Both the position numbers and the translations under genes were made by a program. This document shows positions 45,420-58,064 of a stretch of DNA of 64,000 bases, one piece after another (position 1 is the first letter of the stretch; every line of letters starts with the position of its first letter). The notes beneath the pieces were generated by a model that ran no database searches, was not told where the DNA came from, and worked only from the letters and a program-made list of their open reading frames with translations. Origin of the DNA: Gordionus sp. m RMFG-2023 (taxonomy: Eukaryota; Nematomorpha; Gordioida; Chordodea; Parachordodidae); NCBI RefSeq assembly GCF_954871325.1, contig NC_088775.1:13865561-13929560 (forward strand). Reading direction: 5' to 3'.

Positions 45420-46854
45420 GGACCCTTGAACCTTCCTCGAAGCCTTGATCCTCCTATTTCCATCAAATTGTATCTCTTTATCCAGTCATTTTTCGCTCCA
45501 CATGCTAACCACTTCAGTCAATTTCTTCTCATTACCACTAATCACTTCTATTACCATCCTTGCTCGCAATTCCTTGCTTCTCTATCTCAACGATACCCCC
45601 ACATATATCTAACCATTTTCTACAATCTGGCTTCGTGAGGCACTTATTGCACATGTTTCACCACCATAAACTATGCAACTTTTCATAGCTTACATATACT
45701 TTTCCTTTCAACCTCATAGAGAGGCTTTATTTGTTGCATTAGACGACATTTCTGAATCTATCAAGCATATCTGACCCTTGCAACAACAGCAGAATCAACA
45801 CCACTATCTGAATTTAGCACATCACTCAACTAAAAAAACTTTTACCAGTGTTGATACATTACTGATATCCAAACCACTATTTTATAATTATTATGGGACC
45901 TTCGTATGTTCTACAAATAAAAGTCACCTTTGTTATCATCGTATTCCCTTTTCCCAATTATATTTTTCACTCACCCTCTGACATCTGGTATATTGGAATC
46001 CTTCTAGAACATGGTTAATTGCTGGATTACTTTACCTTCAGAATGTCCCCATCAATCATCAACTCTGTTCTATATTCATTTTAAAACTGCTTCTATAACG
46101 ACCTTTCATCCAATAATTTTATCCCCCTGCCCCTCTCGCTTACTTCCACGCTGTTTGTCATATAGCTCTTACGTTAGTCCTTCATGCATCTCTAGCCATG
46201 TCCATTACTAAGATAAATAATAAACTGTCACAGTTAGTGAGGATTTGAAAGTTAAATAGATTGGTCACGATTTATATTTTTCTATTAAGCACCTATTCTC
46301 GGTGAAGTGCTGCCTTAATTTCAAATCTTTACTATCCATCGAGACTGCTGTTTGTGCTCTCACATACCTTGACATCACTGCCGTAGATAGTAATTCTTCA
46401 CCTGATTTTCTCAAGGCGCAACTAGTTACCTCACGTATTATCCTATTAAACCTCTTATCCAGGTCAACCAGCACATAACATACTTTTTTTCCCTTTGCAA
46501 GATATTTTTCTATACTTGTCTCTACGTAAATTGCATCTTAACCGTTTCTCTAACACTTTCAAATACCTTAATAGCATGTTTTAAGAGTAATTTCTATAAC
46601 ACACGCAAACTAAAAGTTCACATTTCCCTCTGTATTCTGGAATAATTACACTTTTTTGTCAATCCTCAGTAAATTTATTTTGTGTAATAGATTTCATAAG
46701 CTCTAAGTCGTTCAATTCTCAAAGTCTTCAGAACCACTGAACATGTAACAGCCGTCAAACTTTCTTATTTTCCAGACCTGCCCAGGACAATCTACTTTTA
46801 CGAAGTTGCCTTCATTATCCCATTTATTTTCTCCATTCAACATTTGCAAATCGG
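45420..46854 (-). mobile_element. LINE copy, 3' part (APE-type LINE), decayed
   Basis: Minus-strand relative of the LINE at 61.9-64 kb. The stretch 46474-46265 (TSCALRKSGEELLSTAVMSR, YVRAQTAVSMDS) parallels ITRWALRKSGVEEWLVTAVA at 63380-63470. The 3' end near 45420 reads YNLMEIGGSRLRGRFKG, resembling the usual C-terminal MEVEG.R.RGRPRK of this LINE type. The 5' continuation is at 50828-51175; the two were split by a TTAA-flanked insertion. Many stops and frameshifts. Confidence 0.8.
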
Positions 46855-46943
46855 TTAATGATGCTTACTATTTTAAAGTATTACCTATAAATTTTGTTTT
46901 TGTTTATTTTTCAATTGGATCGGCACTACCAAATATATTTAGA

Positions 46944-49900
46944 CAGGGCCGTAGCCACGGGGGGGGGCCCAAAAAATTTTTTGGCCCCCAAACCTGGCCC
47001 CCAGAAAAAATCTTTGGCCCTCAAAAGTGGCCCCTAGAAAAAATCTTTGGCCCCCAAAAGATTTTCTGGCCTCCCCCCCAAATTTGAAAATTTTTTTTAG
47101 AATTGATTATTTTTATATTTTTAAAAAAAATTTTAATAATTTATTCTACAAACATGTCTAGTTTGTAAATTTTTTTCTATCCTGTTTTATTTTTTACCCA
47201 ATATTAAATTATCATTCATTCATTTTTTTTCATTTGTTTTTGTTGTGTATAACATTCTCTATAGGTATCACATTTATATTATAATATATAACCAGTTATT
47301 TTATTTTACAGCGTTTATTTTAAAATTATGAAGAAACAATCAGTTTTTAACTCTTATTTTAAGTTAAAGTAAAACAAATGTCAAGCAACATCACCTCTAT
47401 AAACTACTAGTAATACATCATCAGAAATTTCAGAAACTGATTCTTCTCATAGTTAGTATAAACTTATATTATTATTTCATGACTTAAATGATATTGATAT
47501 AGGGCAATACCTTATATTATTATTTCATATATATTTATTTTATATAAGATAAGAGACAGACATTTATTACTAATATTATAACTTTTGTATAATAATTTTA
47601 ATTATTAAAATAAATATATTCACTCATATTTCAAGATATGAATGAAGCTAATAATCTAGAAAATGATCCTCACTACACTCAGGAGGAGGAAGATGGTAAA
47701 TAGTTTAAAATTTAACCCAAATTTTTCTATTTATATATTTTTGACAATATCAATAGGAGTAGGAGATTATGGTGTTTCATTATTACATTTTGATTTTAAA
47801 ACAAATAAAGACTAAGAAGAGACTCAATCATCTTCATCTAGCAGCTCAGTCTCTCATTGTCAAGAGGCAACTAGTAATTGATTTATAAATATAAAAATAT
47901 TATATTTTTTGTTAATCTTTAAAGATATAATGTTTATGACCTTTTTCTAGTTTTTAATACTGAATATCTATAATTTTACTGATCAACTTTACTGATAATC
48001 TTCATCAGGGTTGGGCACTACAGTATAACAAATACTTGTATCTTAAATACAAGATAAATTTTGTGTTTGTTCATTTTCAGCATGCACTTCCTTCGCCCAT
48101 CCTGATGACCATTATTATTTATGACCCTTTCCCTCATTACAATTTATTAATTATAATATTTTTAGTGTCAAAAAAGTCCTCTAATGGTTCAATTCAAATC
48201 CCAGGTGACCTTGACCAGAATAAATCAAATCAAATTAAACAATTACGCGAAAAAAGATATCCATGGAAGGCAAAGATCATTTCAAAAATCATGGTATAGA
48301 GGCCGAGACTGGTTGGAGTATAGTGTAGAAGCTGACGCTGCCTTTTGTTTTCCATGTAGGAAATACTTGTGTAATCCAAGTGATGAATTTGGACAAACGG
48401 GGTTCAGAAATTGGAAAAATGCGTTAGCTGCCAAGAAGGGACTGCTAAAACACGAGAGCTCAAAAGCTCATTTATTCAATTACAATATGGCATGATAAAA
48501 ATTAAAATATAAACAAAGGTACAGAAATAACTAAAATGTTGGGAGGTGATCAAATTAATCGTAATCAATATTATATTAAATCAATATTTGATTTGATGCT
48601 ATTTCTTAGCATACAAGAGCTACATTTCCCTGGGACTGGTTCTATTACGGATGCTGCAAAAGATGAAAACATAATTTATTCTTCTGGGCTATTTATAGCA
48701 ATGTTTTCCCTCCACCATCCAAAAAGACCCTGAATTAAATAAAATTATGAAATTTATACCCCAAAATGCCCAGTATACATCACCACAGATTCAAAACGAA
48801 ATAATATCCATTATGGCAGATATGGTGCTTGAACATATTTCAGACAAATATAATAAAAGCGAGATGCCTTTTTTTGTCTTAAGGCTGATGAGACAAAAGA
48901 TGCTTCATGTTGTGAAAACCTGAGCATAATAATTCGCTATATTTTTTCTGAAGAAATCCAAGAAAATTTAATAGGAATCATTAATTTAGAGTGTCTTTCT
49001 GCTGAAAGCATTACAGATTGCATTTTAAAGCAACTTAATGATCTAAATATTAATTCAGCTAATATAATAAGCCAGGCATATGATGGTGCAAACGTTATGT
49101 CGGGCCGAAATGGAGGAATGCAAACACTTCTTCAAAAAAAAATTAATAAAAATATTCCTTTTATACATTGCTACAACCAGTTGCATCTTGTGGTTCAAAA
49201 TTGGTATAATAATATTGTTATTATTTCAATTTTTTTAATTTATCAAATGCATTGTATAATTTTTTCAGGCGTTTTAACGTATCCTGTAAATATACAGGCC
49301 ACACCCATAAGAGACTTTTAGACCAGAGGTGGACTGGTCATTTGGAAACTTCTCGCATTATTTATGAGAATTTTGAGGCTATTGGTGAAGTATTATTTTA
49401 CTTTTCTAATAGAACTCTTAATTCAGAGGTTTCAATTCATGATACAGTCGAAGCCTCTGGTCTTTTATCTCAATGTATTAATATAAATTACATTATATTA
49501 GCCATCATAATTTATGAAATATTAATTACAATAGATCCATTAAATAAGTATCTACAATCAGTAGGTATTAATCTAGTGGATGCTAAAAATTGTATTGATT
49601 CTAATATCAATATTTAAAAAATAAAAGAAGTGATAATTCTTTTGCTTTGATTATGATTAAGGCTGAAAAACTTTTATCAAAATTTAATCTTACTCCCCAA
49701 AAATCATCACGGGTACGTAAAACGCCTAAAAATTTTCAAGATTTTTTAGTTGATAGCAAACTAGAATTCGATTGTGAAAAAGACTCCAATTGGAGTTCTT
49801 TAAAAAGGATATATTATGAAATTATAGATAACTTTGTGGATCGTTTTTTAGACCGATTTACAGAAGATGATTTTAATCTTTTTTCATCTTTTAATACATT

Positions 49901-50514
49901 GTCTCCCCTTGACCCTGATTATTTTTTATCAGATAAAATGGCCCCATTAAAATCCCTCTTAAACTTAAATATGGAAACACTGCATCATGAAATGAAGATA
50001 TCAAAAGGATTGCTAGCTTCGGAAGCTAAAGAAAATATCTTACATATTATGTATAAAAAAAATATAATCATGCATTTATAGAATTATATAAATGCTACTC
50101 AGCAGCGATAATCATTGGGATATCAACGGCTTCTTGTGAGGCCTCGTTCTCTACATTAATGAGAGTTTTATAGAGCAGTAGAGAGTCTATGAAGGATAAA
50201 CGTAAACATAATTTAGTATTTATGGCGTATGAAAAAAGAATAACGCAGAATTTATCTTTTAGTTTATTTATATTAAAATTTAAAAATAAAAATCGCCGTA
50301 TTCTATTATAGTAATATTTTGTTTTGTATATGCATATTATAGTATTATTTTGTTTTGTATATTCATATTATAGTATTATTTTGTTATTCAATTTTTAATA
50401 AAAATAGGAAAAAATTTCTATGAATGCGTAATTATTTGTTTGATTATAAAAAAATAGTTCCCCCCCCCCCAAGTAAGCACTTGGCCCCCCTGAAAATTCC
50501 TGGCTACGGCCCTG
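46944..50514 (+). mobile_element. hAT transposon of the ZMYM1/TTF-zinc-finger type, 3,571 bp, broken
   Basis: Perfect 14-bp TIR CAGGGCCGTAGCCA (46944-46957, inverse 50501-50514), followed inside by G-runs and GGCCCCCA repeats typical of this hAT group. The plus strand carries a TTF-type zinc finger SWYRGRDWLEYSVEADAAFC then FPCRKYL (48184-48495), a DGANVMSGRNGG-like block (49080-49110), CTRWSGH-like TGHTHKRLLDQRWTGHLETS (49295-49345) and a C-terminal SCEASFSTLMRVL (about 50130-50170). At least four frame breaks separate these. No clean 8-bp target duplication is visible. Confidence 0.9.
48184..50170 (+). pseudogene. hAT transposase (ZMYM1-like), degraded
   Basis: Coding pieces at 48184-48495 (zinc finger), 48536-48733, about 48740-49200 (RNase H-like core), 49252-49617, 49647-50081 and about 50085-50170 (dimerisation region) follow family order but lie in different frames with stops between. 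Host ZMYM1-like genes derive from such transposases; here it lies inside its own TIRs, so it is a transposon gene, not a host gene. Confidence 0.85.
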
Positions 50515-50547
50515 AATATATATTTGAAAAATCGTGATTTTTGGAAA

Positions 50548-50622
50548 GCGTCTATGGCTTAGTCGGAAGAGCGTTGCTTACCAATCCGATGATTAAGGGT
50601 TCGAATTCAAGCAATGATCATA
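50548..50622 (+). repeat. tRNA-like stretch (SINE head or tRNA pseudogene)
   Basis: Has a perfect A-box TGGCTTAGTCGG and a near B-box GGTTCGAATTC at tRNA spacing after GCGTCTA. Anticodon, T and acceptor stems do not pair, so it is not a working tRNA. It sits inside the TTAA-flanked element. Confidence 0.5.
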
Positions 50623-50827
50623 TTTTTTTTCTTTATCTAGCTTGTTGGTTCCGTTCTTGGGGGATGATAAAATAAGAGACCGGACTCGACCACGTGATTC
50701 CATTATAATATATGTTAAATAAAAGGGTCTTATTACATTTTAATTTTGGTATTAGGCAGTATGTATCAAATAGAAATTGTAAAATCACGATTTGCTCGGT
50801 ATTGCCTTTGGTAGTAAGCATCATTAA

Positions 50828-51175
50828 TCCAAATCTTCCAAGCGTTCTTGATCTTATTACTATCGATCGCCATTTTTACACATTTTTAAGATACTCAATA
50901 TCCACTATATTTTATTTGCCATCTGTTTTGCAATCCGGAAAATATTTTTCCTTTCTTAAGCACTCCATGTCCTTTGCAAACCCCCGACTTTTATCTTACA
51001 TTTTCGTTATTAATTTTTTGGTATTTCGCTGTGCCTCCATGTATATCTCTTTATCACAATCCTCTACTATACATCATTTGTAACACCTCGTTTTTCGTCC
51101 ACCGTTAACTTAGAATTCCATCACCTAGCTTCCTTATGTCTAGACGGCGCTTTTGCCCACGTCCGTTATTAAAAT
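50828..51175 (-). mobile_element. LINE copy, 5' part (continues at 45420-46854)
   Basis: Minus-strand blocks match the 3' LINE: TTTGCAAAGGACATGGAGTG (compare TTTGCTAAAGAAATGGAATG near 62683), AAAATGGCGATCGATAGTA (62801) and GCCGTCTAGACATAAGG (62500). Ends abruptly near 51175. Confidence 0.8.
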
Positions 51176-51568
51176 CAATTTTAATTAGGATTCAGTCATT
51201 CGGGTTGCTTTCGAGTGGATGCAAATTTTTTGTGTGGCTATTCAGCTACTCGTTGATTCTGATATAGAATTGATGAAGTGCTGAAATGGTGACTGCGGAG
51301 TTCTTGATTTTGAAGATATGAATTTCGCGACGATTGAGCTAATTACGTATCCAATTGCATTGGTCGAACTTACTTATTTGACTTTTCGAAAGCTATTTAT
51401 TTAGAACTAAATAGGGATGGTCTGTTGGATTCAGAAAATACCCATGATGAGAAATTTTACTATAAGATTGGAACATGGCTGACATGAAAGGAGATTCTGG
51501 AGAAAGTATGAACGGAGCATATCACAGCCTGACGAGGAGTCGCGATAAAAGAATAAAATACCCTTAAG

Positions 51569-52831
51569 TAGACCTGTGCGCCGTCGGCAATTTTATTCAC
51601 GCCTAAACAGTTGCCATTTTTTTATGATGGCAGCACGGCGTGTATAATTTTTAGAATGCTGTTAATTTATATTTAGATATTAAATTATTATTTAAATTTG
51701 AATATTAACATTAATAAAATTAACATATGAATTGTATTCTATTACTATATACAATAGAATAATGTATATCATTTTCATTCATTCCTACATCATATTTCAT
51801 TTCCACAAACAATACATATTAATTATTTTTATGGACTTACACGTTTTAAACCACCCTATATATAATGAAATAACAACTCCCCATCAAGTTATGTCTGAAG
51901 GTACTTTGGAAATCTTATTTTGAAGAATGAAAATAAGAAAAGCACAATAATTCCTTATTTATTGTGAACCTTATCCATTTTATTGATATTCTCATTATAA
52001 TAATTTGAGAAATTATAGCCCTCAGATATCGAATAGCTGATTTGGAATGTGAAATTGAAGAGCATCGTAAATGTCTTCCGTCACAGGTCATATCTTGGAT
52101 ATTGATGAATCTGATCCATACCTTGATGACCATTTTGATATGTCTGATGAATCGGATAATAGAAATGCCATTGCACCAACCAATTTAATTAATACAAAAA
52201 CTTTAAATTAAATTGCCCTATCTGCTGGCACAGCATATTAATTATGCTAGAGAGTGTTCACAGTGTAAACAAAATTCCTATAAATAATGTTCTAAATAAA
52301 ATAGGAAAACAATCTTTAAAACTCTTTAATAATGAATGAGATATGATTGACGAGCTCTACGCAGTATTGAAACCCCGAGAGTCGGTAGAATTTATTTCCT
52401 CCCAAAAGGGATCGATAATAAACTTAGGGTTATTATTTCGCAGTGAAATAGAAACACTACAAAGCAATAGATCTGATTGCTTAGTTATTATTTGCTTAAA
52501 GAAAATATGAAAAAAAGCTTGACCATAGGTTTCTCATTACTGAATTTTAAGTTATTTTATATTTTTATTAATAAAATTATATTTTAAACATTAGATATTA
52601 GCGACTCTATTTGATCCCACATTTCAAAATCTTAAAATTGTGTTAGAAAAGAGCGCCAAAATAAATTATAAAAAAATGTATTTGATTTAGAAATTAAAAA
52701 TTTTTTGAAATAAATACTGCGCCGCCGCCGACAATTTAGTAGGCGGCGGCGAAATCGGCTCGCCGCCAAACGCCGATGAAAAAATTAAAAAATAACGTCG
52801 CCATCGATTGAGACATCGGCGCACAGGTCTA
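51569..52831 (+). mobile_element. hAT remnant, 1,263 bp, TSD CCCTTAAG
   Basis: TIR TAGACCTGTGCGCCG (51569) and the inverse CGGCGCACAGGTCTA (ending 52831), with perfect 8-bp duplication CCCTTAAG (51561-51568 and 52832-52839). The right subterminal region is GC-rich (CGCCGCCGCCG, GGCGGCGGCG). Plus-strand scraps (LKPRESVEFISSQKG near 52360, ILATLFDPTFQNLKIV near 52590) fit the hAT transposase core. An internally deleted, dead copy. Confidence 0.9.
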
Positions 52832-52839
52832 CCCTTAAG

Positions 52840-53332
52840 AAACTCAGTTGCGTAAATCAGTTAGGTGTGTTTTGAAAAAAAATGGAAGTTATTTTGCCTT
52901 TTATTAGTATGGATGAATAATTATTGTATTTGCAATTATGCTATATTATAAGTAGGACATACTTATCTGTACATTGCAGACCAAGGAGCTAATATGATTA
53001 AAGCATTTAAAAATCATGAACGATTGAATTGTATGTATAATCTTTTAAATACAGTATTAAGGAATACCTTTGGTAATTAAAATATTGAATCTCAAGGTTA
53101 AGAGATATAGCAATGTTTTGTTAACTAAAAGTTTAGTTACTTATATTGATATATCATTATAACATGTTCATTATTACATTTTATAGTCTCTATATTAACT
53201 ATTATATCTTCTATTCATATAAATCCTGCTTATTGTTTTTATATAATAGCAATAATTTTTAAATTCGATTGTATTTTAACATTTTTTACAAATAAAATGC
53301 AATTTAGTATATATTTTGATTGAATTGTAGCT
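52840..53332. other. Non-coding AT-rich stretch
   Basis: No gene, repeat ends or frames recognised. Confidence 0.5.
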
Positions 53333-55927
53333 GTCAAATGAAGGTTATTCTTACTTGAACGCCTTTATTTAACAGCAATAAATGGTGTCATGTAAAGTTA
53401 TTTTATTTTTTTATTCAACACGCTTGTTTTTTTTTCTTTAACAAACAAATATTAAAAAAAAGTTGTTTATTATTTTTTTTAGTAAAATTTTTTTTACGTA
53501 TTTTAATAAATTTTTTTACGTATTTTTTTTATCTAATGGAAAAAATAGTAATTTTAAAATTGATGCTTATTTAATATATTTTTATTTAATAGAAATTAAG
53601 ATATAATTTAGAACTAAAAGATTTTTCTACTTTAAAACAGTTTGTGAGTAATTATGAGAAGAATACCTTATCAAATTATTATATTTAAAACATTTATATT
53701 CCAATTGTTAAAATTTTTTATAGATGTTGAGGAATTTAACAATATTCCCAAACAATAGGGTCAATTAATGGGATTAATTGAATGTCTTATTTAATCATGA
53801 ATTAGGTTTTTATTATAATCTTTTTATACAATTAAAAATGTAATATTTCATTATATAAATTAACCTTCATGCAATTTTGTCATATAATGTTAATAAAGTA
53901 AAACAACCTATATATCCTGGTACACCAGACTTGTTATGCTTTTCATATTTATATAGATGCATGGCCTAAGCTTAATGTTCTAAGATTTATAAATACAATT
54001 TTTTATTTTAATCGTAAGGTGAATGTAATATCAAAATTTACTAAATAATATTTATTCAGTTTAATATTTTATATATAAAAAAATATTTTTGTTAGCTTAT
54101 TAAGACATGGTGATAGATTTCTTAATCAAATCCCAAATATGCTATTATTTTTTTACATAACATAAAAATAAATTGGCTGAAAGATACTAAAATAAATTGC
54201 AAGGGACTTGTGAAAAACATGAACATCAATGTCTACAGCTTATTCTTATGTCATTGAAAATTTAGGAAAGGCTTCAAATTTTGATCTCTTCAATAAATTG
54301 TTTCAAATAATTCTTAATATTATAACTTTGCTAATTATGTTACTCCTAATATTTCTATTTATAGGTATTTCACAATCTGTTTTATACTTTTTTTAAATCA
54401 TTCAAACCTAAAAATTTACTTTATTTTAATATTTATTATATTGTGTAATTCTTATAATATTTTTAATGGTGATCAGGCATTGCAAAAAACTATTCTATGA
54501 ATCCTCCTATGAATATATCTTTAACAATATAATTTAACATAAAGAATTATTTTTATTGTTTTTTTTGTCGAAAATATTGATAACACAAGAATCTATTTTA
54601 TATTTTTTATTCTATATTTTAGAAATATATTGAAAATATATATAGAAATAAAATTTGTAAGAATACAATAATATATTATAATTCTATATATAAATATAAT
54701 TAAAATTATGTAATATTATAATTGTAAATATATATACAGAAATAAAATTTGATATATTAGAATACAATATAAATTATAAATAGCTTTTTATTAGGTTTTT
54801 GAAATCTTGATTGTATTGTTTTCTGGAAGCTCTATTAGATTGTATTTGGTTCCTATATATTTTTAAATTTAATATAAACATTCTAAATATATAATTATTT
54901 GTTTTATTTATGGTTTCCTAAAAAAATTTTGAAAGATTTTGAAGAGAATATCCAGTGTAGTCTAAAGTTTTGGTTGCTATAATTTTTGTTATATAAAATA
55001 AAGGAAAAATGTTTACTATTTGGTAGCTTAATTTGAGTGACTAATATATTTTTTGAAATATTTTGAGATGAAGAGAATTCGAATGCTATTTTTATTTTAT
55101 ATTTAATAAAAATTAAAACACAAAATATACTAGCTGGAATAGTTTTGATTAAGGGCCTAAATTTTTTGGTATATTTTGAAAATGATATTGGGAATATAAG
55201 TTTGTTGCTATTTTTTTGTTAAGTAAAATGTTTACTCTCTGGTATCTTAACTTGTATGCCTAACATATTTTTTGAAATAATTTGAGATGAAGATAATTTG
55301 ACTGCTAATGTATTTTAATAAACAATAAACATTTAATTTTTAGTGATACCATATAGATGAGTGTTTTCTGTATTGGAATGTGGTAGGTTAATCGTTTCCG
55401 TCATATTTTGATTAGCTTGGGAAAAATCTTTTTTAAAATACATGTATATTATAATATCATTTTCAAAAATTGCTAACTGTGAAATATTTTATAATTTTTA
55501 AATAATACTCTTTTTTTGATTTTTTTAGGCCTTTTGTGTATTGATCCTCGTTTGTATTTTATTAACATTTTAATATTTTTCATTATATTCTTATCCCATT
55601 CTTGTAAAACTAATGAATTTTTATCTGAAATTAATCCTTTTTGAGAAGAATAATGAGCTGATGATTATTCTTCTCATAATTACTCACAACCTGTTTTAAA
55701 GTAGAAAAATCTTTTAGTTCTAAATTATATCTTAATTCCTATTAAATAAAAATATATTAAATAAGCATCAATTTTAAAATTACCATTTTTTTCTATTTAT
55801 TAAAAAAAATTTATTAAAAAAAATAATAACTTTTTTTTAATATTTGTTTGTAAAACAAGCGTGTTGAATAAAAAAATAAAATAACTTTATATGACACCAT
55901 TTATTGCTGTTAAATAAAGGCGTTCTT

Positions 55928-58064
55928 GTTACTTGCCACTATGGTTGCATTTAAAAAAGTTATAAAAAAGTAAAATTTTCATTTTTTAAAGAATGCATGT
56001 TGTTTTTTATTTCACCATTACAATATTTTATTTATTTTTAAAAAAATTTTTTTTATTTTATTTATTTTTAAAAAATTATTTTTTATTTTATTTACTACAA
56101 ATGTTGGAAATCAATCGTAATAATTTGGTATTAGACCCTGCTATAATCGAATTATGCCCAACTAGAATTGAATTCGATTCTACTGGAATTGAATTATGCC
56201 CTACTGGAAATTATAAAATTGTTACTACTCTTGCAGGTAAAAATTAATATATATTATTTTTACATAACTTTTGTAGTAAATGTTAGATATTCATTTTAAA
56301 AGAATGGCTAAATAAATACGAAATCAGCAATAATACAAATTATTCAATATATCGTTCCAAAAAATCTAAGGACCCTATATTTAAGTAGTCTTCAATAATA
56401 TATGAACGACTTTATGAGGGCAAAGTCAGACCCTCCTAATCAAAAGCTTTAATTGTTTAAAATTAAAGTATAGGGAAAAAACAAAGATTGTCGGTGGAAA
56501 AAAATTGCTTGTCAGAAAAATGAAAAAAATGCAACTGACAATTTTTAATTAAAAAAAAGCTTTAAACAAAGATTTAGACACTGATATTGATCTTTCAATA
56601 ATACAAGATATCACAAACCAACTAAATTTACAATTATCCAAGGAGAATCTATAACTACCCATAGAGGCTCTATTACAATGACTTAAAACCTTGTCATTTC
56701 ACAAATTATTTTCAAAATAATTATAATTGTTTCTATTTTCATTATATTAATAAATTTAAATAATGAAATCATTTTAAAAAATAAATGTTATTAAAAAAAA
56801 AAAATACTTGCTAAAAAGAGTAAATTTATACAGTTTATTGTAATTATAAAAAGAATTAGAATATAATCTTTTTACCTAAGTTTTTAGTTGTTTTTTTAGG
56901 TTAATTATATGGAATTCTGGAGCTAATCTTTATTTTTAATGTGCAATGATAAAAATTAGATTTAAACATAAATTCTAGGTCTAATTCTAAGTTAATTCTA
57001 ACAAGGTCTAATATATTGATTCTAAATAAAATATTTTGCAAAATTTAAGTAATTAGTAAAAAAATATATATTCATTAGGATTTATAGCTTAAAAAAATAT
57101 TTGCATATGAAGAGTCTAAATAAAGTATAAAAAAGAATTAGGATATAATCTATTCATCTAAGTTTTGAGTTGTTTTTTAGGTTATTTTTATGGAATTCTT
57201 GAGCTGATCTTTATTTTTAATGTGCAATGATAAAAATTAGAATTAAAAATTAATCATAAATTCTAGGTCTAATTCTAACAAGGTCTAATATATTGATTCT
57301 AAATATAATATTTTGCAAAAAGTAATTAGTAAAAAAATATATATTCATTAGGATTTATAGCTTAAAAAAATATTTGCATATGAAGAGTCTAAATAAAGTA
57401 TAAAAAAGAATTAGGATATAATCTATTCATCTAAGTTTTGAGTTGTTTTTTAGGTTATTTATATGGAATTCTTGAGCTGATCTTTATTTTTAATGTGCAA
57501 TGATAAAAATTAGATTTAAAAATTAATCATAAATTCTAGGTCTAAATCTAAATTAATTCTAACAAGGTCTAATATTTTGCAAAATTTAAGTAATTAAGTA
57601 AAAAAATATATATTCATTAGGATTTATAGCTTAAAAAAATATTTGCATATGAAGAGTCTAAATAATGTATAAAAAAGAATTAGGATATAATCTATTCATC
57701 TAAGTATTGAGTTGTTTTTTAGGTCATCATATGGAAATCTTTTGCTGTTGCTACTAAATATATATGAAAAAAATTTAACATAAATTTCTGATCTTTTATT
57801 ATAGCAGGGTCTAATACCATATTGATCCTAAAAAAGAAAATTTAATAAGTAAAAAAAATATATATCCTAAAAGATATATTCATTTAAGATTGATTTCCAA
57901 GAATTAATTAATAATTTATGAAAAAAAACATTAACAAATAAAAATTAATTTTTTAAAAATAAATAAATATTTATAATGAAATAAAAAAACAACATGCGTT
58001 CTTTAAAAAATAAAAATTTTACTTTTTTATAACTTTTTTAAATGCAACCATAGTGGCAAGTAAC
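55928..58064. mobile_element. Nested TIR element (B), 2.1 kb
   Basis: GTTACTTGCCACTATGGTTG at 55928 and its inverse CAACCATAGTGGCAAGTAAC ending 58064; inverted match extends about 110 bp (AAAAGTAAAATTTT, GAATGCATGTTGTT). Inside: a small frame 55993-56247 with a repeated IELCPTGI-like motif, and the 275-bp tandem array. Function of the frame is unknown. Confidence 0.8.
56848..57760. repeat. Tandem array, unit about 268-283 bp, 3.3 copies
   Basis: Units start with AAAAGAATTAG.ATATAATC at about 56848, 57131, 57405 and 57673. Each holds TTTTTAATGTGCAATGATAA, TAATATATTGATTCTAAAT-like and AATATTTGCATATGAAGAGT blocks. The second to fourth units are closer to each other than to the first. Confidence 0.9.

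Larger units (their letters stand above)
46859..50823. mobile_element. TTAA-flanked TIR element (about 0.4 kb) carrying a 3.6-kb hAT
   Basis: TTAA (46855-46858) then TGATGCTTACTA; at the other end TAGTAAGCATCA then TTAA (50824-50827). Removing it restores a continuous LINE sequence (WKIW.N..ANVEW, compare WKIYMKGLLNEENEW in the intact relative), so TTAA is the target duplication. TTAA targets are used by piggyBac and Kolobok-type elements. Without the nested hAT it is about 0.4 kb, non-coding, and contains the tRNA-like stretch at 50548. Confidence 0.82.

Noticed and set aside
46944-50514. An 8-bp target duplication for the ZMYM-type hAT
   Set aside because: Flanks TATTTAGA and AATATATA are only loosely alike; in AT-rich DNA this is not evidence.
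50548-50622. Functional tRNA gene
   Set aside because: A and B boxes are present, but anticodon, T and acceptor stems do not pair.
50712-51083. A 123-codon plus-strand frame
   Set aside because: It is the reverse strand of a LINE fragment that aligns with the LINE at 62.5-62.9 kb.
55993-56247. The 84-codon frame in element B as a real protein gene
   Set aside because: Phe/Leu/Tyr low-complexity start and a short repeated IELCPT motif, no family recognised; probably incidental or a transposon leftover.
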